Notes under the pieces: generated by a model
Seen by the model: only the letters and a program-made list of their open reading frames with translations
The model's database searches: none
Told to the model about the DNA's origin: nothing
Shown: positions 17,337 through 24,738 of the stretch, in pieces
Position numbering within the stretch: position 1 is the stretch's first letter
Layout of the letters: each line of letters opens with the position of its first letter
Program-made: the position numbers and the translations under genes
Source: Belliella pelovolcani
GTDB lineage: Bacteria; Bacteroidota; Bacteroidia; Cytophagales; Cyclobacteriaceae
Direction: 5' to 3'
NCBI RefSeq assembly: GCF_900156785.1
Contig: NZ_FTOP01000015.1
Location: forward strand, 44,628-108,627
DNA length: 64,000 nucleotides

Positions 17337-17911
17337 TGCTATTTGACATTCATACAAAACAAGAAGATGTGCTATTGAGCGTCAAGCACGAAATCAAAAG
17401 AGGAGCTTTAGATGCTAAGCATGCTTTTAGATTTGTGGTATTAGGCACTAGCAATCAAAATGATATCAGTCAAAGATATGTGGTCCTTCGCAAGGTAGAT
17501 CAAAATTTAAATTTATACATCTACACAGATCTTAGAAGCGAAAAAGTGAAGCAAATCAAGCACAATCCTCAAGTCTCACTCCTGTGCTATCACCCACAGA
17601 AACGCGTACAAGTAAGAATCAAAGGTGAGGCTGAACTCCACTACCAAAACGAATTGTCAAAAGAGCTTTGGAGGCATGTACAAGGAGATGCAAAGAAAGC
17701 TTACAACTCCAAACTTGCGCCAGGAACCATCATCCAAGCACCAGAGGAAGCCCATAGTTGGCCAGAAGATCTGACCAATCCTGAGAACTTCTGCGTCATC
17801 AAAATCAAACCAAATAACATAGAGGTACTTCAGCTGAATGGATTACATCATATTCGTATCCAGTTTTCTAAAATTGAGGATCAATGGCAAGGCCAATGGC
17901 TCGTACCATAA
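17336..17911 (+). CDS. Pyridoxamine 5'-phosphate oxidase family protein
   Basis: A 191-residue FMN-binding split-barrel protein. It has the beta-barrel pattern RYVVLRKVDQNLNLYIYTDLRSEKVKQIKHNP near residues 45-80, then VRIKGEAELH. It lacks the C-terminal part that defines true PdxH, so the substrate is uncertain; related proteins act on pyridoxine phosphate or other flavin-dependent substrates. It is coupled to the CPXCG gene. Confidence 0.78.
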   Translation: MLFDIHTKQEDVLLSVKHEIKRGALDAKHAFRFVVLGTSNQNDISQRYVVLRKVDQNLNLYIYTDLRSEKVKQIKHNPQVSLLCYHPQKRVQVRIKGEAELHYQNELSKELWRHVQGDAKKAYNSKLAPGTIIQAPEEAHSWPEDLTNPENFCVIKIKPNNIEVLQLNGLHHIRIQFSKIEDQWQGQWLVP

Positions 17912-17915
17912 AAAT

Positions 17916-17942
17916 AAAAGCTTGCAGGGATTGCAAGCTTTT
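17916..17942. terminator. Bidirectional hairpin between the oxidase gene and tRNA relics
   Basis: AAAAGCTTGCA pairs with TGCAAGCTTTT around GGGAT. It can terminate the rightward oxidase operon and the leftward tRNA transcript. Confidence 0.75.
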
Positions 17943-17945
17943 GAG

Positions 17946-18020
17946 TGGAGAATACCGGATTCGAACCGGTGGCCTTCCCGATGCCTATCGGGACGATCTA
18001 GCCAACTGAGCTATTTTCTC
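17946..18020 (-). pseudogene. Degenerate tRNA-Ala with palindrome in place of the anticodon arm
   Basis: Read on the minus strand, the D arm (AGCTCAGTTGGCTAGA) and T arm plus 3' acceptor (GGCCACCGGTTCGAATCC onward) are identical or nearly so to the intact tRNA-Ala 94 bp upstream. The 17-nt anticodon arm is replaced by the 18-nt palindrome TCCCGATAGGCATCGGGA at 17976-17993. The 5' acceptor strand has also decayed and no longer pairs well. Not expected to function as a tRNA. Confidence 0.85.
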
Positions 18021-18071
18021 TGTTTTGGGAGAGTATAGATTCTAAAAGAAGCACACCTTTATAAAACAAAA

Positions 18072-18108
18072 AACCTAACCTTCCCAATTACAGAAAGTTA
18101 GGTTTTTA
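18072..18108 (-). terminator. Terminator of tRNA-Ala
   Basis: AAACCTAAC and GTTAGGTTT pair around a loop; on the minus strand the stem is followed by a T-rich run. It lies 6 nt after the intact tRNA. Confidence 0.75.
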
Positions 18109-18113
18109 AATTG

Positions 18114-18187
18114 TGGAGAATACCGGATTCGAACCGGTGGCCTCTACACTGCCAGTGTAGCGCTCTAGCCAACTGAGCTAATCCCCC
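18114..18187 (-). tRNA. tRNA-Ala (GGC)
   Basis: Seventy-four nucleotides fold as a cloverleaf: acceptor GGGGGAT/ATTCTCC, which contains the alanine identity pair G3:U70, D arm GCTC/GAGC, anticodon stem CTACA/TGTAG with loop CTGGCAG giving anticodon GGC, and T arm ACCGGTTCGAATCCGGT. CCA is not encoded. It sits between two palindrome-bearing relics of itself. Confidence 0.96.
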
Positions 18188-18218
18188 TTCTTTTTTATTT
18201 TTGAACTTTAATAGTCAG

Positions 18219-18281
18219 GTGGCCTTCCCGATGCCTATCGGGACGCTCTAGCCATCCCGATAACTATCGGGATAATCCCCC
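18219..18281 (-). pseudogene. Degenerate tRNA-Ala with two palindromes, first in the transcript
   Basis: On the minus strand GGGGGATTA (18281-18273) is followed by palindrome TCCCGATAGTTATCGGGA, then TGGCTAGAGCG, a second palindrome TCCCGATAGGCATCGGGA, and AGGCCACC, after which tRNA similarity stops. The unaltered pieces match the intact tRNA-Ala in order. The first palindrome replaces GCTCAGT of the D stem and the second replaces the anticodon arm. The T arm is missing. It lies 11 nt downstream of a full promoter. Confidence 0.85.
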
Positions 18282-18292
18282 AAATCGGATTG

Positions 18293-18323
18293 CAAATATA
18301 GAAAGGGTTTCTATTAAGACAAA
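18293..18323 (-). promoter_or_regulatory. Bacteroidota-type promoter of the tRNA-Ala cluster
   Basis: On the minus strand TTTG (18323-18320), exactly 19 nt, then TATATTTG (18300-18293) match the consensus fully. The first tRNA relic begins about 11 nt downstream, so the relic is in the leader of the tRNA-Ala transcript. Confidence 0.85.
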
Positions 18324-18332
18324 CCTTTTTTA

Positions 18333-18953
18333 TCAATCAGCAGAATAATTCACTCGAGTAAGAATACTTCTCCCTAATGTGACTTCATCTGTGTATTCTA
18401 ATTCACCTCCAATCGGAATTCCTCTCGCGATGGTGCTTACTTTGACACCATATTCTTTGAGCTTCCGCGTGATATAGAATGACGTGGTATCTCCCTCCAT
18501 AGTAGCTGGCAATGCTAGGATAACCTCATCGACTTTGTCCCCAGAAGAGACTTTAGCAACACGATTAATCAACGAATCTATTTTCAATTCATCAGGACCA
18601 ATTCCTTGTATTGGAGAAATCACTCCACCCAATACATGGTACAATCCATTGTATTGAGACGTATTTTCGATGGCCAACACATCAGGAATTTCTTCCACTA
18701 CACAGATCGTACTCTTATCTCTTCGCATACTTGTACAAATGCCACATACTTCTGTGTCAGAGATGTTGTGACATACGCTACAATATTTGATCTCAGTACG
18801 CATTTTCGTAATTGACTGAGACAAGGACTCGGTTACAGCTTCTTTTTGTTTGAGTAGGTGGAGGGCTAGTCGCAAGGCAGTTTTCTTGCCGATTCCAGGA
18901 AGTCGGCTTATCTCTGTTACTGCGTCTTCAATCAATTTAGAGGGGAAATTCAC
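18333..18953 (-). CDS. recR: Recombination mediator protein RecR
   Basis: A 206-residue protein of the RecFOR pathway, which loads RecA at gaps. It shows the N-terminal helix-hairpin-helix ([17 protein letters not shown] near residue 18), a four-cysteine zinc finger ([16 protein letters not shown] near 57) and a Toprim region ([13 protein letters not shown] near 83). The length fits the family. It is 12 nt downstream of clpS, a pairing likely to be cotranscribed. Confidence 0.95.
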   Translation of the reverse strand: MNFPSKLIEDAVTEISRLPGIGKKTALRLALHLLKQKEAVTESLSQSITKMRTEIKYCSVCHNISDTEVCGICTSMRRDKSTICVVEEIPDVLAIENTSQYNGLYHVLGGVISPIQGIGPDELKIDSLINRVAKVSSGDKVDEVILALPATMEGDTTSFYITRKLKEYGVKVSTIARGIPIGGELEYTDEVTLGRSILTRVNYSAD

Positions 18954-18965
18954 CTTATGAACAGT

Positions 18966-19259
18966 TTAGACAATGGCGGCTTGAATACCTGCATCTAATA
19001 TAGCCTGACACATGGGCTTTAGCTTTTCTGTGCTTCCTTTTTTTACCGCACACTTCCCTTTATAATGGATGATAAGCGTGCATTGTTCCGCTTGCTCTTG
19101 CGTGTGCTTACAGACTTTGACTAGGATCTTTGCCACATGATCAAAAGTATTGACATCATCATTGAAAACAACAAGATCGTGCTCTTCCTTATCTATCAAC
19201 TCTTCCAGTAAAACTTCAACCTCGTCTAATTCCGGTAGCGCTTGTGTTTCTCGATTCAT
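18966..19259 (-). CDS. clpS: ATP-dependent Clp protease adaptor ClpS
   Basis: A 97-residue adaptor that delivers N-degron proteins to ClpAP/ClpC. The N-terminal extension is acidic and flexible. The core has VVFNDDVNTFDHVAKIL near residue 30, whose NDD and the following region form the N-end-rule binding pocket, and ends with the conserved Ala-rich C-terminal strand. The neighbouring recR has no obvious functional link. Confidence 0.93.
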   Translation of the reverse strand: MNRETQALPELDEVEVLLEELIDKEEHDLVVFNDDVNTFDHVAKILVKVCKHTQEQAEQCTLIIHYKGKCAVKKGSTEKLKPMCQAILDAGIQAAIV

Positions 19260-19312
19260 TTTGCAAATTTAATTATTATGAACAATTTAGCATGCCATTT
19301 GCCAAACCTTCT

Positions 19313-20755
19313 ATGGATTCAAATTTAGTTCTTATCGTCATAACATCATACTTTGGGTTGTTGTTTTTGATATCTTGGCTGACTTCTCGCAAAATTTCTC
19401 AAGACACATTTTTCACAGGTGACAGACAATCCCCTTGGTTTTTAGTGGCTTTCGGGATGATCGGAGCATCTCTCTCTGGCGTGACTTTCATATCTGTGCC
19501 TGGTGAAGTCGGCAATAGTAATTTCAATTATTTCCAAGTGGTCTTGGGCTATACTTTAGGCTATTTCGTCATCGCCAAAGTGCTCCTACCACTTTACTAC
19601 CGACTGAATTTGGTTTCTATTTATAGCTACTTGGATGACCGATTTGGATTTTGGTCTTATAAAACTGGCGCTTTTTTCTTTATTCTATCACGAACTCTAG
19701 GCTCTTCCATCAGGGTTTTTCTCGTAGCAGGAGTGCTACAGCTTATCCTATTTGATCAATGGGGCATCCCTTTTTGGGTTTCTGTATTGATTACTGTTGG
19801 ATTGATTTGGTTATATACTCACCGAGGTGGTATCAAAACTGTAGTTTGGACAGATACCTTGCAGACGCTTTTCATGCTCTTGGCAGTAGTGAGTAGCATT
19901 TATTTAATAGGCAAAGATTTGGGCTTAGAGAGCATCTCAGACTATGTTGGATCAGTCGTCTCTGACCAACGATCAGAAATATTCAATTGGGATTGGAAAT
20001 CAGGTCAGAACTTCTTCAAGCAATTTATCTCTGGAGCATTTATCACTATCGTCATGACTGGCTTAGACCAAGATATGATGCAGAAAAATTTGACGTGTAG
20101 AAATATTGGTGATGCCCAGAAAAATATGTTTTGGTTCACCATTATCTTGGTGATAGTAAACCTGCTTTTCTTGTCCTTAGGTGTTTTGCTTTACCTTTAT
20201 GCAGAGACCAATGGCATTGCTATTCCTAGCAGAACAGACGATCTATACCCACTCCTAGCTACAACAGAATTTGCGGCGATCGCAGGAATAATCTTTGTAC
20301 TCGGAATCACAGCAGCAGCCTATTCAAGTGCCGATTCTACTTTGACTGCTTTGACCACCTCCTTCTGCTATGATTTTCTCGAAATAGAAAAAAAATACCC
20401 AAAAGATAGGCAGACCAAAGTCCGAAAAATAGTCCATTTAGCCTTTACCGCTTTAATGTTTCTTGTCATTCTGATGTTTAGGTGGATCAATGATCAAAGT
20501 GTCATCAATGCTGTATTCATCATCGCGGGTTATACCTATGGACCTCTATTGGGACTTTATGCTTTTGGGCTTTTTACAAAATTTCAAGTCCATGATAAGT
20601 ATGTTCCTTACCTTTCCATCTGTGCACCTTTGATTACTTATGCTATCAGCAAAAACTCCGAGAAACTCCTTGGAGGTTATAAATTTGGCTTTGAGGCCTT
20701 GATCTTAAATGGCTTGCTGATGTTTATTGGACTTTACCTCTTGAGAAAAAGATGA
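19313..20755 (+). CDS. Sodium:solute symporter (SSF family)
   Basis: About 480 residues from MDSNLVLIVITSYFG; an upstream in-frame ATG at 19292 is also possible. It has 13-14 hydrophobic segments and SSF-type features, such as LTSRKISQDTFFTGDRQSPW near residue 20, GASLSGVTFISVPG near 48 and TAAAYSSADSTLTALTT near 345, where the paired serines belong to the sodium site. Substrate is not predictable. It is divergent from clpS and convergent with the XRE gene, whose stop is adjacent. Confidence 0.9.
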   Translation: MDSNLVLIVITSYFGLLFLISWLTSRKISQDTFFTGDRQSPWFLVAFGMIGASLSGVTFISVPGEVGNSNFNYFQVVLGYTLGYFVIAKVLLPLYYRLNLVSIYSYLDDRFGFWSYKTGAFFFILSRTLGSSIRVFLVAGVLQLILFDQWGIPFWVSVLITVGLIWLYTHRGGIKTVVWTDTLQTLFMLLAVVSSIYLIGKDLGLESISDYVGSVVSDQRSEIFNWDWKSGQNFFKQFISGAFITIVMTGLDQDMMQKNLTCRNIGDAQKNMFWFTIILVIVNLLFLSLGVLLYLYAETNGIAIPSRTDDLYPLLATTEFAAIAGIIFVLGITAAAYSSADSTLTALTTSFCYDFLEIEKKYPKDRQTKVRKIVHLAFTALMFLVILMFRWINDQSVINAVFIIAGYTYGPLLGLYAFGLFTKFQVHDKYVPYLSICAPLITYAISKNSEKLLGGYKFGFEALILNGLLMFIGLYLLRKR

Positions 20756-21133
20756 TCAGAGTTCTTGCCTCGCCAATAAGTCATTGATTCTTTTCAACCT
20801 ATGAATATTGGATTCCAAAGTATTGCTAGAGCCATCCAAGTCTACCAAGATAGAAATCATCCCGTTACTTTTCTTCCCATTATCAGAATAGGCCGATACA
20901 GAAGGCGTGACAGAAATCAATTCTTGCACATCTACTTCATATAAATTGGCCAATTTGATAGCGTCTTCCATTTTAAGATTTGAACGCCCTTGCTCATATC
21001 TAGAATAAGCTGTATAATCTCTTTTCCCTAAATACTCAGCAATGTATTCCTGAGTATAACCTCTTAATACTCTATGCTTTCTAAGGTTCTCTGCGATGTG
21101 ACTTTTTAGTTCTGTTTCCATACTCTTATTCAT
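20756..21133 (-). CDS. XRE-family transcriptional regulator
   Basis: About 125 residues starting MNKSMETELKSH (a start at 21121 is also possible). A helix-turn-helix of the Cro/C1 type covers about residues 15-75: LRKHRVLRGYTQEYIAEYLG, YSRYEQGRSNLKMEDAIKLANLY. The C-terminal half has no enzyme motif and may mediate dimerisation. It is a single gene, ending against the symporter stop. Its target is unknown. Confidence 0.85.
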   Translation of the reverse strand: MNKSMETELKSHIAENLRKHRVLRGYTQEYIAEYLGKRDYTAYSRYEQGRSNLKMEDAIKLANLYEVDVQELISVTPSVSAYSDNGKKSNGMISILVDLDGSSNTLESNIHRLKRINDLLARQEL

Positions 21134-21241
21134 TTGAATACAGAGATTACAAAAAGCATACACATTTCTTAATTTTTGTTAAAATTTGTTGAAAAAAACT
21201 TTACTTAGTCATTAAAAACAGTAAAAAAAGCCATAAATCAC

Positions 21242-21577
21242 CTATAATAGGTGGGTACTAGGATCCCAAAAATATTTTTCAAAATCCAAAATTTGGTCTT
21301 TCTCAATTGTTAGACCTTCTTCTTCTAGTAATTTTTGCATGAGATCAGGATTTTCGAAGTGGTGTTTACCTGTCAGTACCCCATTCCTATTGACTACTCT
21401 GTGGGCAGGCACTTCGGGATTGGCATGGGAAGCATTCATAGCATATCCAACCATTCTAGCGCCACTTTTCAAACCTAGATAATTTGCAATTGCTCCATAT
21501 GATGTCACCCTGCCTCTGGGAATCAATTTGACAACTTCGTAGACCATATCGAAATAATTCTCTCCTTTATGCTTCAT
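21242..21577 (-). CDS. Alkyltransferase-like (ATL) DNA repair protein
   Basis: About 111 residues from MKHKGENYFDMV; an earlier ATG at 21619 is possible but would leave little room for divergent promoters. The MGMT/Ogt C-terminal fold is clear: IPRGRVTSYGAIANYLG, the Arg-finger segment SGARMVGYAMNASH, and VPAHRVVNRNG. The PCHR active-site cysteine of O6-methylguanine methyltransferases is Ala here, so it cannot accept alkyl groups. ATL proteins bind O6-alkylguanine and pass it to nucleotide excision repair; that role is inferred. Confidence 0.88.
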   Translation of the reverse strand: MKHKGENYFDMVYEVVKLIPRGRVTSYGAIANYLGLKSGARMVGYAMNASHANPEVPAHRVVNRNGVLTGKHHFENPDLMQKLLEEEGLTIEKDQILDFEKYFWDPSTHLL

Positions 21578-21659
21578 CCTCCAAGATTGATTTTTTGGTA
21601 TTTGTAAGGCTTTGGCCAAATTAAGCCTTAATTTTAAAGGAGAAAAATAAAATAACTAT

Positions 21660-22337
21660 ATGGACAGAAATATAATTGTAACTGGTGCTGCTGGAAACTT
21701 AGGTAAATCAGTGGTCGAAAAATTCAAAAGGGAAGGCTATAAAATCATTGCTACCATTGAACCTGACTCGGGTGATGAAATCGAAGATGCAGATGATCTA
21801 TACGAAGTAGATGTCACTGATGAAGTCGCTGCTCAAGCATTTGCCAAAGAATATCAACTTCAATATGGGGAAGTGGATTCCATTATACTGTTAGTTGGCG
21901 GTTACGCAGGTGGAGATATTGAAGCCACTACCATTGAGGATATACAAAAAATGATTAAGCTTAATTTTTTCTCAGCATTCAATATGGTCAAGTATTTTCT
22001 CCCCTTGATGAAAAAGGCCAATCAGGGAAGCTTTTTGTTTGTCGGTGCCAGACCTGCTTTACAGCCAGAAGATGGCAAAGAAGTTGTGGCATACGCTTTG
22101 AGTAAATCCATGGTGGTCAATCTTGCAGATTACGTGGCAGAAGAGTCCAAAGGCACAAAAATTAGATCTCATATTTTTGTACCAAGCATCATAGATACAC
22201 CTCAAAACAGAGAGGGAATGCCAGATGCGGACTTTTCACAGTGGGTTCATCCTGATGAAATTGCTGAAGCCATGCACTACGCGATCAATAATCCCGATCT
22301 GCGAAATATGACCTTCAAATTATATGGAGGAGTCTAA
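21660..22337 (+). CDS. Short-chain dehydrogenase/reductase
   Basis: A 225-residue SDR with the N-terminal nucleotide motif TGAAGNLGKS, the N-x-A-G equivalent LLVGGYAGG near residue 78, and catalytic YALSK near residue 140 fitting YxxxK. The substrate is unknown. It is followed after 12 nt by a DUF2807 gene and then by a SnoaL-like gene, so the three may form an operon. Confidence 0.87.
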   Translation: MDRNIIVTGAAGNLGKSVVEKFKREGYKIIATIEPDSGDEIEDADDLYEVDVTDEVAAQAFAKEYQLQYGEVDSIILLVGGYAGGDIEATTIEDIQKMIKLNFFSAFNMVKYFLPLMKKANQGSFLFVGARPALQPEDGKEVVAYALSKSMVVNLADYVAEESKGTKIRSHIFVPSIIDTPQNREGMPDADFSQWVHPDEIAEAMHYAINNPDLRNMTFKLYGGV

Positions 22338-22349
22338 ATCAAATCAACA

Positions 22350-23036
22350 ATGAAAAATCTAACCAGCTTACTCGTAATTTTATTCCTTGTCCTGGCACAG
22401 CAAACCATGGCTCAAACACAAAGAGAAAATAGAGATCTTCGAAATTTCTCCAGTATCAAAGTCGGCAATGCCATTGAAGCTGAACTCGTCAAAGGTGACA
22501 AAAACACCATCTCAATCATTGCCTCAGGGGTAGATTTGGACAAAGTAGAAACAAATGTTGCTGACAATTCACTGGAACTAAAACTGGGAAGAGGAAACTT
22601 CCGCTCAAGTTCTGTAAAGGTTACGATCACTTATGTAGACATTGACGAAATCCAAGCGAGCAGCAATGCTAAAGTTTTTGTCGCAGATCAATTGGCAGGC
22701 AGCAATGTATACCTTTTTGCCACATCAAATGCTTACATTGAAGCAGATGTGGATGCAAAAAACTTATTCATCGAAGCATCCACAAATGCCAAAATCGCTG
22801 TAAACGGAAAAGCAGAGAACTTAGACCTGAAGATCTTTACAAAAGCAGATGTAGATGGCAGAAAACTTACAGTCGACTCAGCGGAAGTAACTGCTAATAC
22901 AGCTGCCAAAGCTGAGTTTACCGTAGTAGAATCTATCAAAGGCTCCGCGGCAACAGCTGCTATAGTCACCTACAAAGGAGATCCTAGAATGATCGATGTA
23001 AAAACCAATACCGGAGGAGATATCAAAAGAAAATGA
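22350..23036 (+). CDS. DUF2807 (head GIN) secreted protein
   Basis: A 228-residue protein with a signal peptide ending near QTMAQ. The mature part is a repetitive beta-strand array (SSIKVGNAIEAELVKGDKN near residue 33, then VKVTITYVDIDEIQASSNAKVFV), typical of the right-handed beta-helix DUF2807 domain. Its role is probably adhesive or structural at the cell surface, but this is only a family inference. Its last codons overlap the next gene by 4 nt. Confidence 0.85.
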   Translation: MKNLTSLLVILFLVLAQQTMAQTQRENRDLRNFSSIKVGNAIEAELVKGDKNTISIIASGVDLDKVETNVADNSLELKLGRGNFRSSSVKVTITYVDIDEIQASSNAKVFVADQLAGSNVYLFATSNAYIEADVDAKNLFIEASTNAKIAVNGKAENLDLKIFTKADVDGRKLTVDSAEVTANTAAKAEFTVVESIKGSAATAAIVTYKGDPRMIDVKTNTGGDIKRK

Positions 23037-23497
23037 AATTGAAAATAAGCCAAATATTCATTTTGTGTTTAATGCTATTCACTTTAGAAGCTGTCCAAGC
23101 ACAAAGTAACGAAGATGAAGTTAGAAAAGTCATCGCTACGCTTTTTGAAGGAATGAAAAATAAAGACCAAAACTTAGTAGAAATGGTTTTTCATCCAGAA
23201 GCTATAATGCATACAACCATTGCTACAGCAGATGGAGCTACACTTGGAAGTAATTCGGTTCAAGATTTCATTAATAGAATAGCAACTACGCCAGCGAATA
23301 CAATCCTAGACGAGCGAATTCTCGACTTTCAAATCAAAATAGATGGAAATATGGCTTCAGCTTGGACGCCATATGAATTCTATGTAAATGATAATTTCAG
23401 CCACTGTGGTGTGAATTCATTTTCACTGATAAAAGCTACAGAAGGCTGGAAAATCACCTATGTGATAGACACTCGAAACAAAGAAGGTTGTAAATAA
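23033..23497 (+). CDS. Secreted NTF2-like (SnoaL/DUF4440) protein
   Basis: A 154-residue protein with a signal peptide (VQAQ near residue 24). The remainder fits the NTF2-like cone fold: EDEVRKVIATLFEGMKNKD near the start, a central beta-hairpin, and GWKITYVIDTR at the end. It has one Cys at FSHCGVNSFS. The ligand or reaction is not known. It overlaps the DUF2807 gene and ends at a terminator. Confidence 0.8.
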   Translation: MKLKISQIFILCLMLFTLEAVQAQSNEDEVRKVIATLFEGMKNKDQNLVEMVFHPEAIMHTTIATADGATLGSNSVQDFINRIATTPANTILDERILDFQIKIDGNMASAWTPYEFYVNDNFSHCGVNSFSLIKATEGWKITYVIDTRNKEGCK

Positions 23498-23528
23498 AAA
23501 AAGGAGTTTTCAGCTCCTTTTTTTTATT
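23496..23528 (+). terminator. Terminator after the NTF2-like gene
   Basis: AAAAGGAG pairs with CTCCTTTT around TTTTCAG and is followed by a T run. It overlaps the end of the coding sequence. Confidence 0.85.
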
Positions 23529-23616
23529 TATCAATTTCTACTTAGATGATATAGATATCCTTTCTATAATAAGATATTCTGAATATACATATCTGTCCTA
23601 ACAGCTAATCAAAGAA

Positions 23617-24039
23617 TCATTTCGCTTGTGGTATGAAACTCATCAATTCTTTGGCTCCATCAAGCAAAGTAAGCTTATCCTTGGCCACTTTGAAATTTTT
23701 CGCTTGACTAAGTAAAGAAATGAATTGATCTTCCCCCCCTCCTTCACAAGCTTTTTTTGTCATTGCTCCTGGATCCAGATTCAATGATGTCCCATCAATC
23801 TCAAAATTCCCAGAGAAATTATTACAACCTGCAAAACCAGCAAGTTTGCCCCCATCCATAAAGTTGAGAAACGGAAGACCTGATGTGAATTTACTTGCAT
23901 CCAAGCCTCCTCCCAAAATTGAAGACAAAACCCAGTTGTTCCCTGTAAGCAAACTCAATGGATTGAGATTACTGATGGAGCTACAAGATGAAAAGCTCAA
24001 AAACACGAATACGAGCAATATGCTATTAAATTTTTTCAT
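23617..24039 (-). CDS. META-domain lipoprotein
   Basis: About 140 residues from MKKFNSILLVFVFLSFSSCSS, a lipoprotein signal with lipobox FSSC. The mature part matches the META/HslJ fold with NNWVLSSILGG near 35, GGKLAGFAGCNNFSGNFEIDG near 68 (the conserved GCN-Y/FSG segment), and a final KDKLTLLDGAKELMSF. META proteins are small heat-shock or envelope proteins of unclear biochemistry. It lies alone, convergent with the NTF2-like gene. Confidence 0.83.
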   Translation of the reverse strand: MKKFNSILLVFVFLSFSSCSSISNLNPLSLLTGNNWVLSSILGGGLDASKFTSGLPFLNFMDGGKLAGFAGCNNFSGNFEIDGTSLNLDPGAMTKKACEGGGEDQFISLLSQAKNFKVAKDKLTLLDGAKELMSFIPQAK

Positions 24040-24048
24040 GCTGTTCAA

Positions 24049-24461
24049 GTTAAAATGGTTAAGTATATCAGGAATATAGCATTAAATTCTGAGATTTATT
24101 ATAATCCGATGCTTTTTTAATGGTTTTGTGAAGTAAATTAATAAGTATATCCGCTTTCGCGCAAGTAACCATATTTTATTACTCACACACCTTAAATTCA
24201 GCTGTTGTCGACCTTCGACGATTATTCGCTTGATCCTTTCGTTTTAATGAATTACTGGTGTCATTGCAGATAATCACATAAATTAAAATTTAAAACTCAA
24301 GTCAGGTTCAAATTCATTTTCAATGAATACAAACAGCTTGATTTGAAATTAAATCAATGTTTGGTATCATTTATCCAAATTTTCATTTGAATACCTATTA
24401 TATTTTATTTAAAAAAAGAGAGAATAATTTTCATATCATCAATTAAAATCGTCGTATCTTA
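24049..24461. other. Intergenic AT-rich stretch without gene
   Basis: Contains small inverted repeats (GTCGA...TCGAC near 24208 and ATTCATT...AATGAAT near 24312) but no plausible ORF. It is the region before the threonine leader. Confidence 0.45.
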
Positions 24462-24469
24462 TATATTTG
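24462..24469 (+). promoter_or_regulatory. Possible -7 box of the threonine operon
   Basis: TATATTTG fits the -7 consensus and lies 61 bp before the leader ATG, but no TTTG is found 19 nt upstream. Confidence 0.35.
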
Positions 24470-24530
24470 GCAAAAATTTATTTTGACTTTTGAATAATTG
24501 TAATTAGAATTGTACTGTATTTAAAGCATC

Positions 24531-24641
24531 ATGCAAATCGCTAACAAACATATCGGCAACCAAACATTCTCTGAAAAGGGTCTGGCTATGCCTTATTTTT
24601 TTGGCATGACTACAACTTTTACTACCACCATTACGGGGTAA
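24531..24641 (+). CDS. thrL: Threonine operon leader peptide
   Basis: A 36-codon frame starts at ATG 24531 and ends in MTTTFTTTITG before TAA at 24639. Seven Thr and one Ile are in the last ten residues, which is what ribosome-mediated attenuation of threonine genes needs. It lies 97 bp before thrA. A shorter start at ATG 24588 would give MPYFFGMTTTF. The symbol thrL is by analogy with E. coli; the sequence itself is not homologous beyond the Thr run. Confidence 0.78.
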   Translation: MQIANKHIGNQTFSEKGLAMPYFFGMTTTFTTTITG

Positions 24642-24678
24642 TCCCGTACGATCTACCTCATATTGCCCTATTTATTAG

Positions 24679-24700
24679 CGGACCAGCAATGGTTCGTTTC
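24679..24700 (+). promoter_or_regulatory. Terminator-like hairpin between leader peptide and thrA
   Basis: CGGACCA pairs with TGGTTCG (one G-T wobble) around GCAA, followed by TTTC. A smaller ACGGG/CCCGT hairpin overlaps the leader stop. They could be alternative structures of an attenuator, though the T run is weak. Confidence 0.5.
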
Positions 24701-24738
24701 ATCATCATATCAAATTCATTTGTACAAACTCGATTTTT

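Noticed and set aside
18219..18281. A functional second tRNA-Ala
   Set aside because: The D and anticodon arms are replaced by palindromes and the T arm and 3' acceptor are missing, so it cannot fold as a tRNA.
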